A DNA stretch of 37,136 bases from positions 1 through 37,136 of the forward strand of contig CADCCB010000032.1 of NCBI GenBank assembly GCA_902799905.1, in the 5' to 3' direction. Below are positions 1 to 9,388 of the stretch, piece after piece. Position 1 is the first letter of the stretch. Every line of letters starts with the position of its first letter. The notes under the pieces were generated by a model. It was not told the origin of the DNA. It did not search any database and saw nothing but the letters and a program-made list of their open reading frames with translations. Source of the stretch: an uncultured Prevotellaceae bacterium (GTDB taxonomy: Bacteria; Bacteroidota; Bacteroidia; Bacteroidales; Bacteroidaceae). A program made the position numbers and the translations under genes.

Positions 1-16
1 TTAAAAATCTAACGCT

Positions 17-127
17 ATGTTTGACACGAAGAAGGACATCTGGAAGTTCATCATCCAGGTACTGGCAGCCATCATCACCGCTGCAGGAACGGCACTGGGT
101 ACCACCAGTTGCATGGGAGCATTCTAA
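17..127 (+). CDS. smalltalk-like microprotein (36 aa)
   Basis: A 36-residue ORF starting MFDTKKDIWKF and ending TTSCMGAF. It has a short charged N-terminus, one hydrophobic helix (about residues 11-28, rich in Ile, Ala, Leu, Val) and a terminal T-S-C-M-G motif. This matches the 'smalltalk protein' family of Bacteroidota, whose members are usually 30-40 residues with the same K-x-x-W-K...TSCMG layout. The function of that family is unknown. Members often follow an HU-family DNA-binding gene, which would lie off the left edge here. The Cys near the C-terminus is conserved in the family as I recall it. A start at ATG 17 gives the expected family length. Reading strand and context suggest it belongs to the neighbouring chromosome segment, not to the xylan genes. 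Confidence 0.8.
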   Translation: MFDTKKDIWKFIIQVLAAIITAAGTALGTTSCMGAF

Positions 128-131
128 CAAC

Positions 132-229
132 CACGTAATCGCTTCAGCGCTTTTACAAAGCGTAGCGACTAAAAGAATTTCACGTAATCGCTTTAGCGCT
201 TTTACAAAGCGTAGCGACTAAAAGAATTA
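132..229. repeat. 49-bp tandem duplication containing a nested hairpin
   Basis: Two copies of a 49-bp unit lie head to tail (132-180 and 181-229) and differ by a single C/T in the parts compared. Each unit holds a nested inverted repeat: outer arms TCGCT/AGCGA and inner arms CGCTTT/AAAGCG around a TAC triloop (139-168 and 188-217). The array begins five bases after the microprotein stop, so both hairpins would be in its 3' untranslated region. No T-run follows directly, so these are not classic intrinsic terminators. The rest of 230-353 holds a hairpin serving the convergent xylanase gene and otherwise nothing recognisable. Confidence 0.85.
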
Positions 230-299
230 AACGAATTATTTTAACGACCACGGATTTTTTCGATGAAATGAGAGAATTTTAGTGGTTCTCAAAGGGAAA

Positions 300-330
300 G
301 AGGGTGTGTCAAAAAGATTGGCACACTCTC
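300..330 (-). terminator. intrinsic-terminator-like hairpin after the xylanase-esterase gene
   Basis: On the minus strand, 24 bases after the stop codon of the GH10 gene, an imperfect hairpin pairs GAG-GTGTG-CAA with TTG-CACAC-CTC. It has single mismatches and a T-rich loop, and a pyrimidine-rich stretch follows. It could also slow transcription arriving from the left on the plus strand. Confidence 0.5.
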
Positions 331-353
331 CTTCTATGGGTAATATGCAAATG

Positions 354-2546
354 CTATTTCTTGAAGAGCAGCGGAGCCATCTCGCGGAGGGCACGACGCC
401 AGGTGAGGAACTCGTGGGCGGTGCCATCGGAGACGTGGCCAACGGCGTTGAAGCCGGCAGCCTGCAGGGCTTTGACACTTGCGTTGATGCCGTCAGGGTT
501 CTCTTTGGAGCCGCAACTCTCGAAGATGAGGCGCACGGCGCTGGGGTCCTTGATGTCGTCAGGCATGTAGGTGCCGCCACTGAGCAGTCCCCAGTAGCCG
601 AAGACTTCGGGACGACGCAGGGTGATGAGTTTGGTCTCCATGCCACCCATGGAGAGTCCGGCCATGGCACGGTTCCATTTGTCGGGCTTGGTTAGGAACT
701 GCTTGTCGATGACGGGAATGAGTTCATCGATGAGCATTGTCTCGAACTCCTTGGCGGTGAACTGGCCGATGGTGCCGAACTTGAAGTCGTTGGTCAAGCC
801 GTAGGTCATGACGACGATGAATGGCTTAATCTTACCCTCGGCAATGAGGTTGTCCATGATGAGACCTGTCTTTCCCTGTACGGGCCAACTGGTCTCGTTC
901 TCACCCCAGCCATGCTGCAGGTAAAGCACGGGATAGCGCTCCTGCTTACCCTTGACGAGTTTGCCGTAGCCATCAGGCAGATAGACATTGGCGACCTGCA
1001 TCTTGCCGGTGCTCTCAGACCAGAAGGTGACCTGCTGGATGTTGCCGTGCGGGATGTCCTTGCGGTAGGCGAAGAAGTCCTGATCGGGAGCAGGAATCTC
1101 GATACCGCTCTCCCAACGGCAGGAGCCGAAGTAGTTGTGGGTGCCAGGGTCGTTGAAGGTGCCGCCGTCGATGGTCAGGTGGTAGTAGTGGAAGCCGGGG
1201 TCCATGGGGCCCTCGGTGGTTCCAACCCACACGCCGTCCTTATCCTTGCGCAGCACGGTGCCGCCACGACCGCCCAGTCCGAGGCTGACGATGACCGACT
1301 TGGCATCGGGGGCTTCTACGCGGAAGCGGGCATAGCCCTCGCTATTGACCATGGGGAACTGCTGGCCAGGCTGGTTGCAGGGGTTGGGTACGAAGTCCTC
1401 CTTGGGCTGCTGGTTGTCCAGGGCAGCGTCGAAGTCGCGGACGGCAAAGTAGGCGGGCTTCTTCTTGTAGTTCTCGTCGAAGGGCAGGGGGTGGTTGTTG
1501 ACGCCGAGCCACGAGTCCTTGTCGCCGAGGTTCCAGAAGGTGACACAGTCGATGACGTCCTTGTGGCGACGGAAGACCTTGAAGATGCGGTTGTACTGGT
1601 CGGTGAGCAGCGTGTTCATGTAGCCAGCCACAGGCTTGTTCACACCAAGCGAGAAGCGCAACTGACCACCCATCTCGGTGTTCATGCGGATATCCAACTC
1701 GGTGACGTGGATGTGCTTCACCAGTTCAGAGTACTTCGTGATAGCGGCCTCGAGGTCCTCCTCTGAGGGGCCGTAGACGTTGTAGTGGCCCTGCATGCCG
1801 ATGCCGTCGATGGGCACGCCTGCATCCTTCATCTTCTTCACCATATTATATATACGGTCGCGCTTGCCAGGGTCGCACTCGTTGTAGTCGTTGTAGAACA
1901 GCAGGGCGTTGGGGTCGGCCTCGCGGGCAAACTCGAAGGCCTTGGCAATGAACTCGTCGCCGCAGAGTTTGTAGTGCCGGCTCTCGCGATAGGGGCTGCC
2001 GGGCTCAAACTTACCGTTGGCAAAGTTCGGGCGCACGTTGTCGGCCATGGCCTCGTTCACCACGTCCCAGCAATAGACGACGTCCTTGTAGCGGTTGACC
2101 ACGGTGTGGATGTGTTCGCGCAGGCGCTGGTAGAAGACTTCCTTCTTGACCTCGCGGCCCTTCTTGTCGGTGAACATCCAGTCGGCAAACTGCGAGTGCC
2201 AGCAGAGGCAGTGACCGCGCAGTTTGATGCCGTTCTGGCGGCAGAAGTCGGCTATCTTGTCGGCCTTCTCGAAGTTCCACACGCCCTCCTGGGGGTGCAG
2301 TTCGCCAGGTTTCATGTCGTTCTCGGCGGTGATGCTGCTGAACTCCTTGATGGCCAGTTGTTGCTGCTCGTTGTCAGCGACGTTACGTTGATTGAGGGCT
2401 ACGCCGATGAGGAAGTAGTCCTTGTAGGCGTCCTTCAGTCCCAGTCCGGGATGCGGGTCGACAGGTCCGCGACCCCACTGTGCCCACATGGGCATGGCAC
2501 TCAGCACCAGCACCGCTGCGCACAGCATTCTAAAAGTCTGTTTCAT
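354..2546 (-). CDS. secreted bifunctional GH10 endo-1,4-beta-xylanase / CE1 feruloyl esterase
   Basis: The 730-residue protein has a signal peptide (about 1-22, cleavage after MWA). The GH10 barrel spans about 36-375, with acid/base E165 in WDVVNEAM and nucleophile E283 in HVTELDIR. A beta-sandwich E-set/CBM48-like linker domain spans about 395-480. A CE1 alpha/beta-hydrolase spans about 500-730, with nucleophile S632 in GLSMGG and His711 in the HEFLTWRR motif; D685 is a likely third triad member. The same order occurs in the Prevotella bifunctional xylanase-ferulic acid esterase Xyn10D-Fae1A, as I recall it. It would cut the xylan backbone and release ferulate from arabinose side chains. The gene lies downstream of the CE6-CE1 gene on the same strand. 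No TAnnTTTG box is visible in the 234-bp gap, so it may be read through from that gene. Confidence 0.93.
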   Translation of the reverse strand: MKQTFRMLCAAVLVLSAMPMWAQWGRGPVDPHPGLGLKDAYKDYFLIGVALNQRNVADNEQQQLAIKEFSSITAENDMKPGELHPQEGVWNFEKADKIADFCRQNGIKLRGHCLCWHSQFADWMFTDKKGREVKKEVFYQRLREHIHTVVNRYKDVVYCWDVVNEAMADNVRPNFANGKFEPGSPYRESRHYKLCGDEFIAKAFEFAREADPNALLFYNDYNECDPGKRDRIYNMVKKMKDAGVPIDGIGMQGHYNVYGPSEEDLEAAITKYSELVKHIHVTELDIRMNTEMGGQLRFSLGVNKPVAGYMNTLLTDQYNRIFKVFRRHKDVIDCVTFWNLGDKDSWLGVNNHPLPFDENYKKKPAYFAVRDFDAALDNQQPKEDFVPNPCNQPGQQFPMVNSEGYARFRVEAPDAKSVIVSLGLGGRGGTVLRKDKDGVWVGTTEGPMDPGFHYYHLTIDGGTFNDPGTHNYFGSCRWESGIEIPAPDQDFFAYRKDIPHGNIQQVTFWSESTGKMQVANVYLPDGYGKLVKGKQERYPVLYLQHGWGENETSWPVQGKTGLIMDNLIAEGKIKPFIVVMTYGLTNDFKFGTIGQFTAKEFETMLIDELIPVIDKQFLTKPDKWNRAMAGLSMGGMETKLITLRRPEVFGYWGLLSGGTYMPDDIKDPSAVRLIFESCGSKENPDGINASVKALQAAGFNAVGHVSDGTAHEFLTWRRALREMAPLLFKK

Positions 2547-2567
2547 TTGCGTAATGGTTTTAAAGTT

Positions 2568-2671
2568 AAATGTTTTTTTATTTTAAGAAACGAATTATCC
2601 AAATGTTTTTTTGTGTTTTAAGAAACGAATTATCCTAATACCTTTTTTGTGTTTTAAGAAACGAATTATCC
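2568..2671. repeat. three-copy 33-36 bp tandem repeat upstream of the xylanase gene
   Basis: Units at 2568-2600, 2601-2635 and 2636-2671 each end with the identical 20-base core TTTTAAGAAACGAATTATCC, preceded by a T-rich stretch of varying length. A weaker fourth echo (ACGAATTA) lies at 2693-2700, and related words lie at 230-240 and 2749-2765. The array ends 22 bases before the GH10 start codon, so it occupies the leader or promoter region of that gene. The remainder of the 2547-2780 gap is AT-rich with no visible -7 box. Confidence 0.85.
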
Positions 2672-2780
2672 TAATTAACCCTAATTTTTATCACGAATTA
2701 TATTAATAAATAATTAAGAAAAATTCGTGGACCAAATTAAATAAAATTAGAATAATTCGTTTCTAAAGACCAATTTGCTT

Positions 2781-4829
<2,049 letters not shown>

Positions 4830-4836
4830 TCAGGTG

Positions 4837-4844
4837 CAAAGATA
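4837..4844 (-). promoter_or_regulatory. Bacteroidota -7 box of the CE6-CE1 / GH10 unit
   Basis: Minus-strand TATCTTTG matches TAnnTTTG. It would start transcription about 48 bases before the CE6-CE1 ATG. No TTTG is seen at the ideal -33 spacing. The rest of the 168-bp gap to the next gene shows no other clear signal. Confidence 0.55.
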
Positions 4845-4952
4845 CGACAAAAAGCGCATACACACTCTGCATCTTGTTTCAGATTGTTTTTTATAAGTAT
4901 CATCACACTTTCATGCGGCTGATTGCACCAAGTTTCAGCCACATTCTGCCAC

Positions 4953-7900
4953 CTATGGCTTGACAACCATGACAAACCCGCCCCTTGCCTTGCACTTCAT
5001 CGAATCGGGCAGACGGTCAGTAGTGGAGATCTGCCAGGGCTCGCCGTCGGCGAAAACAGTCACATGGCCTTTCGGCAGGCCGGAGGCCCCAATAGTCAGG
5101 GTCTGCTCTTCATCGCGTCCGTTGATACCAGCCACATACCAGGTAGTACCGCTTCTACGGGCCATCACCACGCTCTCGCCAGGATAGCCGGACAGCAGGC
5201 GGGTGTCGTCCCACACGCTGGGTAGCGCCGACAGGAAGTCTTTCACCTCGGCAGGCTGACTGAGGAAACTCTCAGGCCGGTCGGCCAAATGCTGCAGGCC
5301 GCTCTCAAAGAGCACCGTGAGTGCCAGTTCGTGGGCATGGGTCGTGATATGGGGATGCTGGGAATCGCTGAAGGCACAAGGGGTGTAGTCCATCGGACCG
5401 ATGACATTACGGGTGAATGGCAGCGTGGCATTATGACGGGCAGCACGATCGGTGAAGGTCGGCACATTATTGTACCACTCAGCACCATAGACGCCCTCGG
5501 TGGAGAGCAGGTTGGGCCACGTGCGCTGCCAGCCACGGGGAATGGTGGCTCCATGGAAGTTGACGAGCAGGTGGTGACGGGCGGCACTCTCCAGCAGGTC
5601 GATACAGTAGTCCATATTCTGCTGGTTGTCGCCAGAGAAGAAGTCAATTTTCACGCCAGCCACACCAATGCGCTCACACCAGGCGAACTCGCGTTCACGA
5701 TCCTCTGCCTTGTTGAGACGGAATTTCGGCCCAGGGGCACCGTTAATCCACCCTATCGACGAGTTGTACCAGATGAGGGGCTTCACGCCTTTCGACTTTG
5801 CATAGGCCACAGCATCCTCAATGGTCTTGCCGTCACGCATCTCATCCCATTCGGCATCGATAAGCACGTAGGGCAGGTGGAGCGTGGCTGCCAAGTCCAC
5901 ATATTTCTGAATAATCGTATAGTCGTTGGAACCGTGATTATAGGCCCAGTAGACCCACGACACCACACCAGGCTCAATCCAACTGGTGTCGGTCAGACGA
6001 CAGGCATCAGAGACATCGGTGACAAGTGTTGACTCAACGACATCAGCCAGCGAGCCGATGATGACCACTCGCCAAGGGGTATGTCCCAAAGGGCTACCAT
6101 CAGAGACTACGCGATACTTTTCGCCCTCGCTCTGCAGCGACGAGGCACTCTGCCCCTGCTCGATATTGGCCTCTGAAATCAGGGCAAAAAGGCCGTCGGA
6201 GGGTTCCAGCAGAGCCGGATAGGCCCAGTGGCCGTCTGAAGACGTGGTGGTCAGGGGGAAGAAGCCTTCGTAAGAGTCAGTCCATTTCTGTATCCATCGC
6301 CGTGTACCTTCGGGAATGCGGTAGGTGGTGGTCTCTTTGCCAATACCCTCGTAGCGGAAAGCCACACCATCGTTATAGAGCCGCAACACCAGCGGGCCGC
6401 AGCGGTATTCGTTGGCCTCATTCTCACAATGCTGCCGTTTGCCAGCCAGCATCTGGTAGTCGGCCACCCGCTTGGCGACGAACTCCAACTGAGATGAAAC
6501 TGGGGATTCCTCAAATCCCAGTGACGCGATATCCAACACTTGCTGCTGTCCATAGAATACGGACAGCACGCCATCCTTTTCGCGCACAGTCAGTCGGCCA
6601 TCAGGAGATGTGGGCAGAGCCGCAACGGTCGGACTGACCACCATCTTCTTCAGATCGGCAGGACGCGAACTGGTGCCATAGTACAGTTCATACTGCTTGT
6701 TACCACTCGGACTGCGCATCGTATTGGTCGATGCATCCCAGAACTCGAAAGCCTTGGCGGTCTCAAGCACAATCTCGGCATTGCAAGTCTGCCCGGCTTT
6801 CACATCGACACGCGCAAAGCCACGGAGAGACTTCAGAGGCCCGTCGGGGTCGCTCGTATCGCGAATGTAAACCTGAACGGTCTCGATGCCGTCACGCTGT
6901 CCCTTGTTGGTAACAGGCACCGTCAGTTTCATCTGCTTGCCATCATCCATCTTTGTCAACTTAGCCTCGCCAATCTCGAACTGCGTGTAACTCAAGCCAT
7001 AGCCGAAGGCAAAGAGCGGGTCATCGAAATAGCGATAGGTACGCCCGCGCATGGAATAATCCTCGTAATCGGGCAGTTGGCTGTCATCCTTATAGAATGT
7101 AATAGGCAACTTACCACTGGGATTGCAGTCGCCAAAGAGCACATCGGCCACGGCTGTGCCACCCTCCTGACCAGGATACCACACCTGCACGATGGCATCG
7201 CAGGTCTCCAACTCTGGCGTAAGGGCGATGGCCGAGCCTGAGCAGTTGACGTAAATCACAGTCTTACCAGCCTGCTTGAGGGCACGGAGGAAGTCACGCT
7301 GAACGCGAGGCAGTTCGATGCTGGTGCGGTCGCCGCCCTTGAAACCATCAATCTGGACAGGCATCTCCTCACCTTCAAGGGCTGGGGATATACCACCTAC
7401 GAAAACCACTTTGTCGATGCCTTTCAACTGGGCTATCATCGCATCATAGTCGATGGGCTGCTCCTTGGCCACGTTGATCTTCAGGTTGGCATTATAGGTC
7501 TGCACATGGGAGAAGAGCACCTCAATCTGATAAGACTTTCCCTTCTCGGCCTGGATGGCAGTACGGTTGGGCGTGGTACGCCAAATATGATGACGGTACT
7601 GACGCACGCCGTCGATAAAGAGTTCAAAATGTCCGCATCCCTCCACGTTGACCACATATTCACCACTCTCAACAGGCGTGAAGGTCGTCTCGTACTTGGC
7701 AGAGAAGTCCTCGAGTTGTACGCCAGGGGCAAAGTTATGCATGCCGGCAGTAGTGACGGCCAAAGGTGTGGTGTAATACTGCGTGGTGACGGGCTTGCCC
7801 TCCATCTGGCGGTTGTTCCAGAACGTGCCCTTCATACCCTTCTTACCCTCGAAACTACACTGCGAGGCCATCAGGCACTCCATCACCTTGTCGTACGTCA

Positions 7901-9221
7901 GGTCGCAACCTGCAGCATAGAACAACTTCTTCTGTTTGGCCTTGATGCCATCAAGGATCGTAACCGTATGGGTAGGCATACCATTGTAGTTACCCCACAT
8001 CATCGGTGCATTATCGGCATTAGGACCGATGATGGCGAGCCGTTCACCACCCTTCTTCAAGGGCAGGACACCATTCTTATTCTGTAGCAGCACAATAGTC
8101 TCACGGGCCATACGGAGAGAGAGGTCGGCTGACTCCTTGGTGCTCATCGCACTATAGGGAATCTTCGACCATTCCACCAACGACGGATCGTCCATCTCGC
8201 CCAAATCAAAGCGGCCCTCCAGCAAACGGATGACATGTTTGTCGACCTCTGACTCGCTGAGAAGTCCGCGATGAACAGCCTCAGGAATGCTCTTGTAAGC
8301 ATAGTCGTAACCACACTCTACATCGGTGCCGGAAATAACAGCCTTAGACGAACCATGAACGGCATCGGTTGATGACTTATGGGAAGTATAAAAGTCGCTC
8401 ACGGCACCACAATCGCTCACCACCAGGTATTTGAATCCCCATTCATCGCGAAGAATCTGCTGCAACAGGCGCTGAGAACCGCAACAGGGGTCATCGTCCA
8501 ACCGCTGGTAGGCACACATCACCTCACGCACATTGGCATCCTGCACCAGCGTCTTGAAGGCCGGCATGTAGGTCTCCCACATATCGCGGGGCGACACATT
8601 GGTCAGGTTGGCAGAGTGACGGGTGTACTCTGGTCCGCTGTGCACGGCATAGTGCTTGGCACAGGCCCACAACTTGCGGTATTTTGCCGTCTCAGGACCT
8701 TGCAGACCGCGCACCACCATGGTGCCCATAACACTGGTCAGGTAAGGGTCCTCTCCATAGGTCTCCTGTCCCCTGCCCCATCGCGGATCGCGAAAGATAT
8801 TGACATTCGGCGTCCACACCGACAGGCTGTGGAACTTCTCATCCTCTCCACCATTCAACATCCGATGATTATACTGGGCGCGGAACTCTGTGCTGGCCAC
8901 ATCGAACACCTTGTAGAGCAGGTCGGGATCGAACGAGGCTGCCATAGCAACAGGCTCTGGAAACACGGTCACGTTGTCCATATTGGCGGCCCCATGCAGG
9001 GCTTCGCTCCACCAAAAGAACTTCTTGATGCCCAAGCGGGGAATGGCAGGACTCTCGTCGAGCATCAACTGCGACTTCTCTTCTAAGGTGAGGCGGGAGC
9101 AGAGATCTACGGCCCGCTCATGAGCCGACAACTCAGGATTCTGATACGGCAATTTCTGTGCCGAGACAAATGGGCAGGAAAAAGCCGCCAATGTCATAGC
9201 AATAAAAAACTTCTTCATCAT
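4953..9221 (-). CDS. secreted GH3 beta-glycosidase (PA14-containing) fused to a GH97 alpha-glycosidase
   Basis: The 1422-residue protein is about twice the length of a normal GH3 or GH97. It has a signal peptide (about 1-21). GH3 barrel: about 25-345, nucleophile D270 in VVSDCGAV. GH3 sandwich: about 370-450 and 595-740. PA14 insert: about 460-590. Fibronectin-like domain: about 755-850. A complete GH97 follows: N-terminal sandwich about 872-1080, barrel about 1085-1300, C-terminal sheet to the end. In GH97, D1193 (GVKIDFF) and E1248 (GVYGAE) are 55 residues apart, the spacing I recall for the nucleophile D415 and acid/base E470 of the retaining alpha-galactosidase BtGal97b. That favours a retaining alpha-galactosidase-like enzyme over a SusB-type inverting glucosidase. 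The GH3 half is probably a beta-xylosidase. It is transcribed alone and divergently from the GH43 operon. Confidence 0.92.
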   Translation of the reverse strand: MMKKFFIAMTLAAFSCPFVSAQKLPYQNPELSAHERAVDLCSRLTLEEKSQLMLDESPAIPRLGIKKFFWWSEALHGAANMDNVTVFPEPVAMAASFDPDLLYKVFDVASTEFRAQYNHRMLNGGEDEKFHSLSVWTPNVNIFRDPRWGRGQETYGEDPYLTSVMGTMVVRGLQGPETAKYRKLWACAKHYAVHSGPEYTRHSANLTNVSPRDMWETYMPAFKTLVQDANVREVMCAYQRLDDDPCCGSQRLLQQILRDEWGFKYLVVSDCGAVSDFYTSHKSSTDAVHGSSKAVISGTDVECGYDYAYKSIPEAVHRGLLSESEVDKHVIRLLEGRFDLGEMDDPSLVEWSKIPYSAMSTKESADLSLRMARETIVLLQNKNGVLPLKKGGERLAIIGPNADNAPMMWGNYNGMPTHTVTILDGIKAKQKKLFYAAGCDLTYDKVMECLMASQCSFEGKKGMKGTFWNNRQMEGKPVTTQYYTTPLAVTTAGMHNFAPGVQLEDFSAKYETTFTPVESGEYVVNVEGCGHFELFIDGVRQYRHHIWRTTPNRTAIQAEKGKSYQIEVLFSHVQTYNANLKINVAKEQPIDYDAMIAQLKGIDKVVFVGGISPALEGEEMPVQIDGFKGGDRTSIELPRVQRDFLRALKQAGKTVIYVNCSGSAIALTPELETCDAIVQVWYPGQEGGTAVADVLFGDCNPSGKLPITFYKDDSQLPDYEDYSMRGRTYRYFDDPLFAFGYGLSYTQFEIGEAKLTKMDDGKQMKLTVPVTNKGQRDGIETVQVYIRDTSDPDGPLKSLRGFARVDVKAGQTCNAEIVLETAKAFEFWDASTNTMRSPSGNKQYELYYGTSSRPADLKKMVVSPTVAALPTSPDGRLTVREKDGVLSVFYGQQQVLDIASLGFEESPVSSQLEFVAKRVADYQMLAGKRQHCENEANEYRCGPLVLRLYNDGVAFRYEGIGKETTTYRIPEGTRRWIQKWTDSYEGFFPLTTTSSDGHWAYPALLEPSDGLFALISEANIEQGQSASSLQSEGEKYRVVSDGSPLGHTPWRVVIIGSLADVVESTLVTDVSDACRLTDTSWIEPGVVSWVYWAYNHGSNDYTIIQKYVDLAATLHLPYVLIDAEWDEMRDGKTIEDAVAYAKSKGVKPLIWYNSSIGWINGAPGPKFRLNKAEDREREFAWCERIGVAGVKIDFFSGDNQQNMDYCIDLLESAARHHLLVNFHGATIPRGWQRTWPNLLSTEGVYGAEWYNNVPTFTDRAARHNATLPFTRNVIGPMDYTPCAFSDSQHPHITTHAHELALTVLFESGLQHLADRPESFLSQPAEVKDFLSALPSVWDDTRLLSGYPGESVVMARRSGTTWYVAGINGRDEEQTLTIGASGLPKGHVTVFADGEPWQISTTDRLPDSMKCKARGGFVMVVKP

Positions 9222-9240
9222 TCCTTAAGGTTTTTGTTTG

Positions 9241-9248
9241 CAAAGATA
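9241..9248 (-). promoter_or_regulatory. -7 box of the GH3-GH97 gene
   Basis: Minus-strand TATCTTTG lies 20 bases upstream of the ATG, implying a leader of about 15 bases. No good -33 TTTG is seen at the expected spacing. Confidence 0.55.
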
Positions 9249-9355
9249 GGACTTTAAAACCTAAGGCATTTGCCTGATTGTTTCATTTGCTTTCCAACTT
9301 GTAACATATCGACTAACAGCCCTTCCAATCGTTATGCTTTTAGAAAAATATTACC

Positions 9356-9363
9356 TATCTTTG
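9356..9363 (+). promoter_or_regulatory. -7 box of the GH43-GH43-CE-GH8-GH31 operon
   Basis: TATCTTTG lies 25 bases before the first ATG of the rightward operon, implying a leader of about 20 bases. Together with the box at 9241 it makes this 167-bp gap a divergent control region, the likely binding area for the regulator. The -33 element is weak (only a TTTT run at 9338). Confidence 0.6.
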
Positions 9364-9388
9364 CCCAAAATATTATAACACAATAACG

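Noticed and set aside
912-2621. Two long plus-strand frames (912-1766 and 1785-2621)
   Set aside because: Both are antisense shadows of the GH10-CE1 gene, with Val/Leu-rich low-information sequence.
2568-2671. CRISPR array
   Set aside because: Units are contiguous with only T-rich variation between cores. There are no unique spacers and no cas genes.
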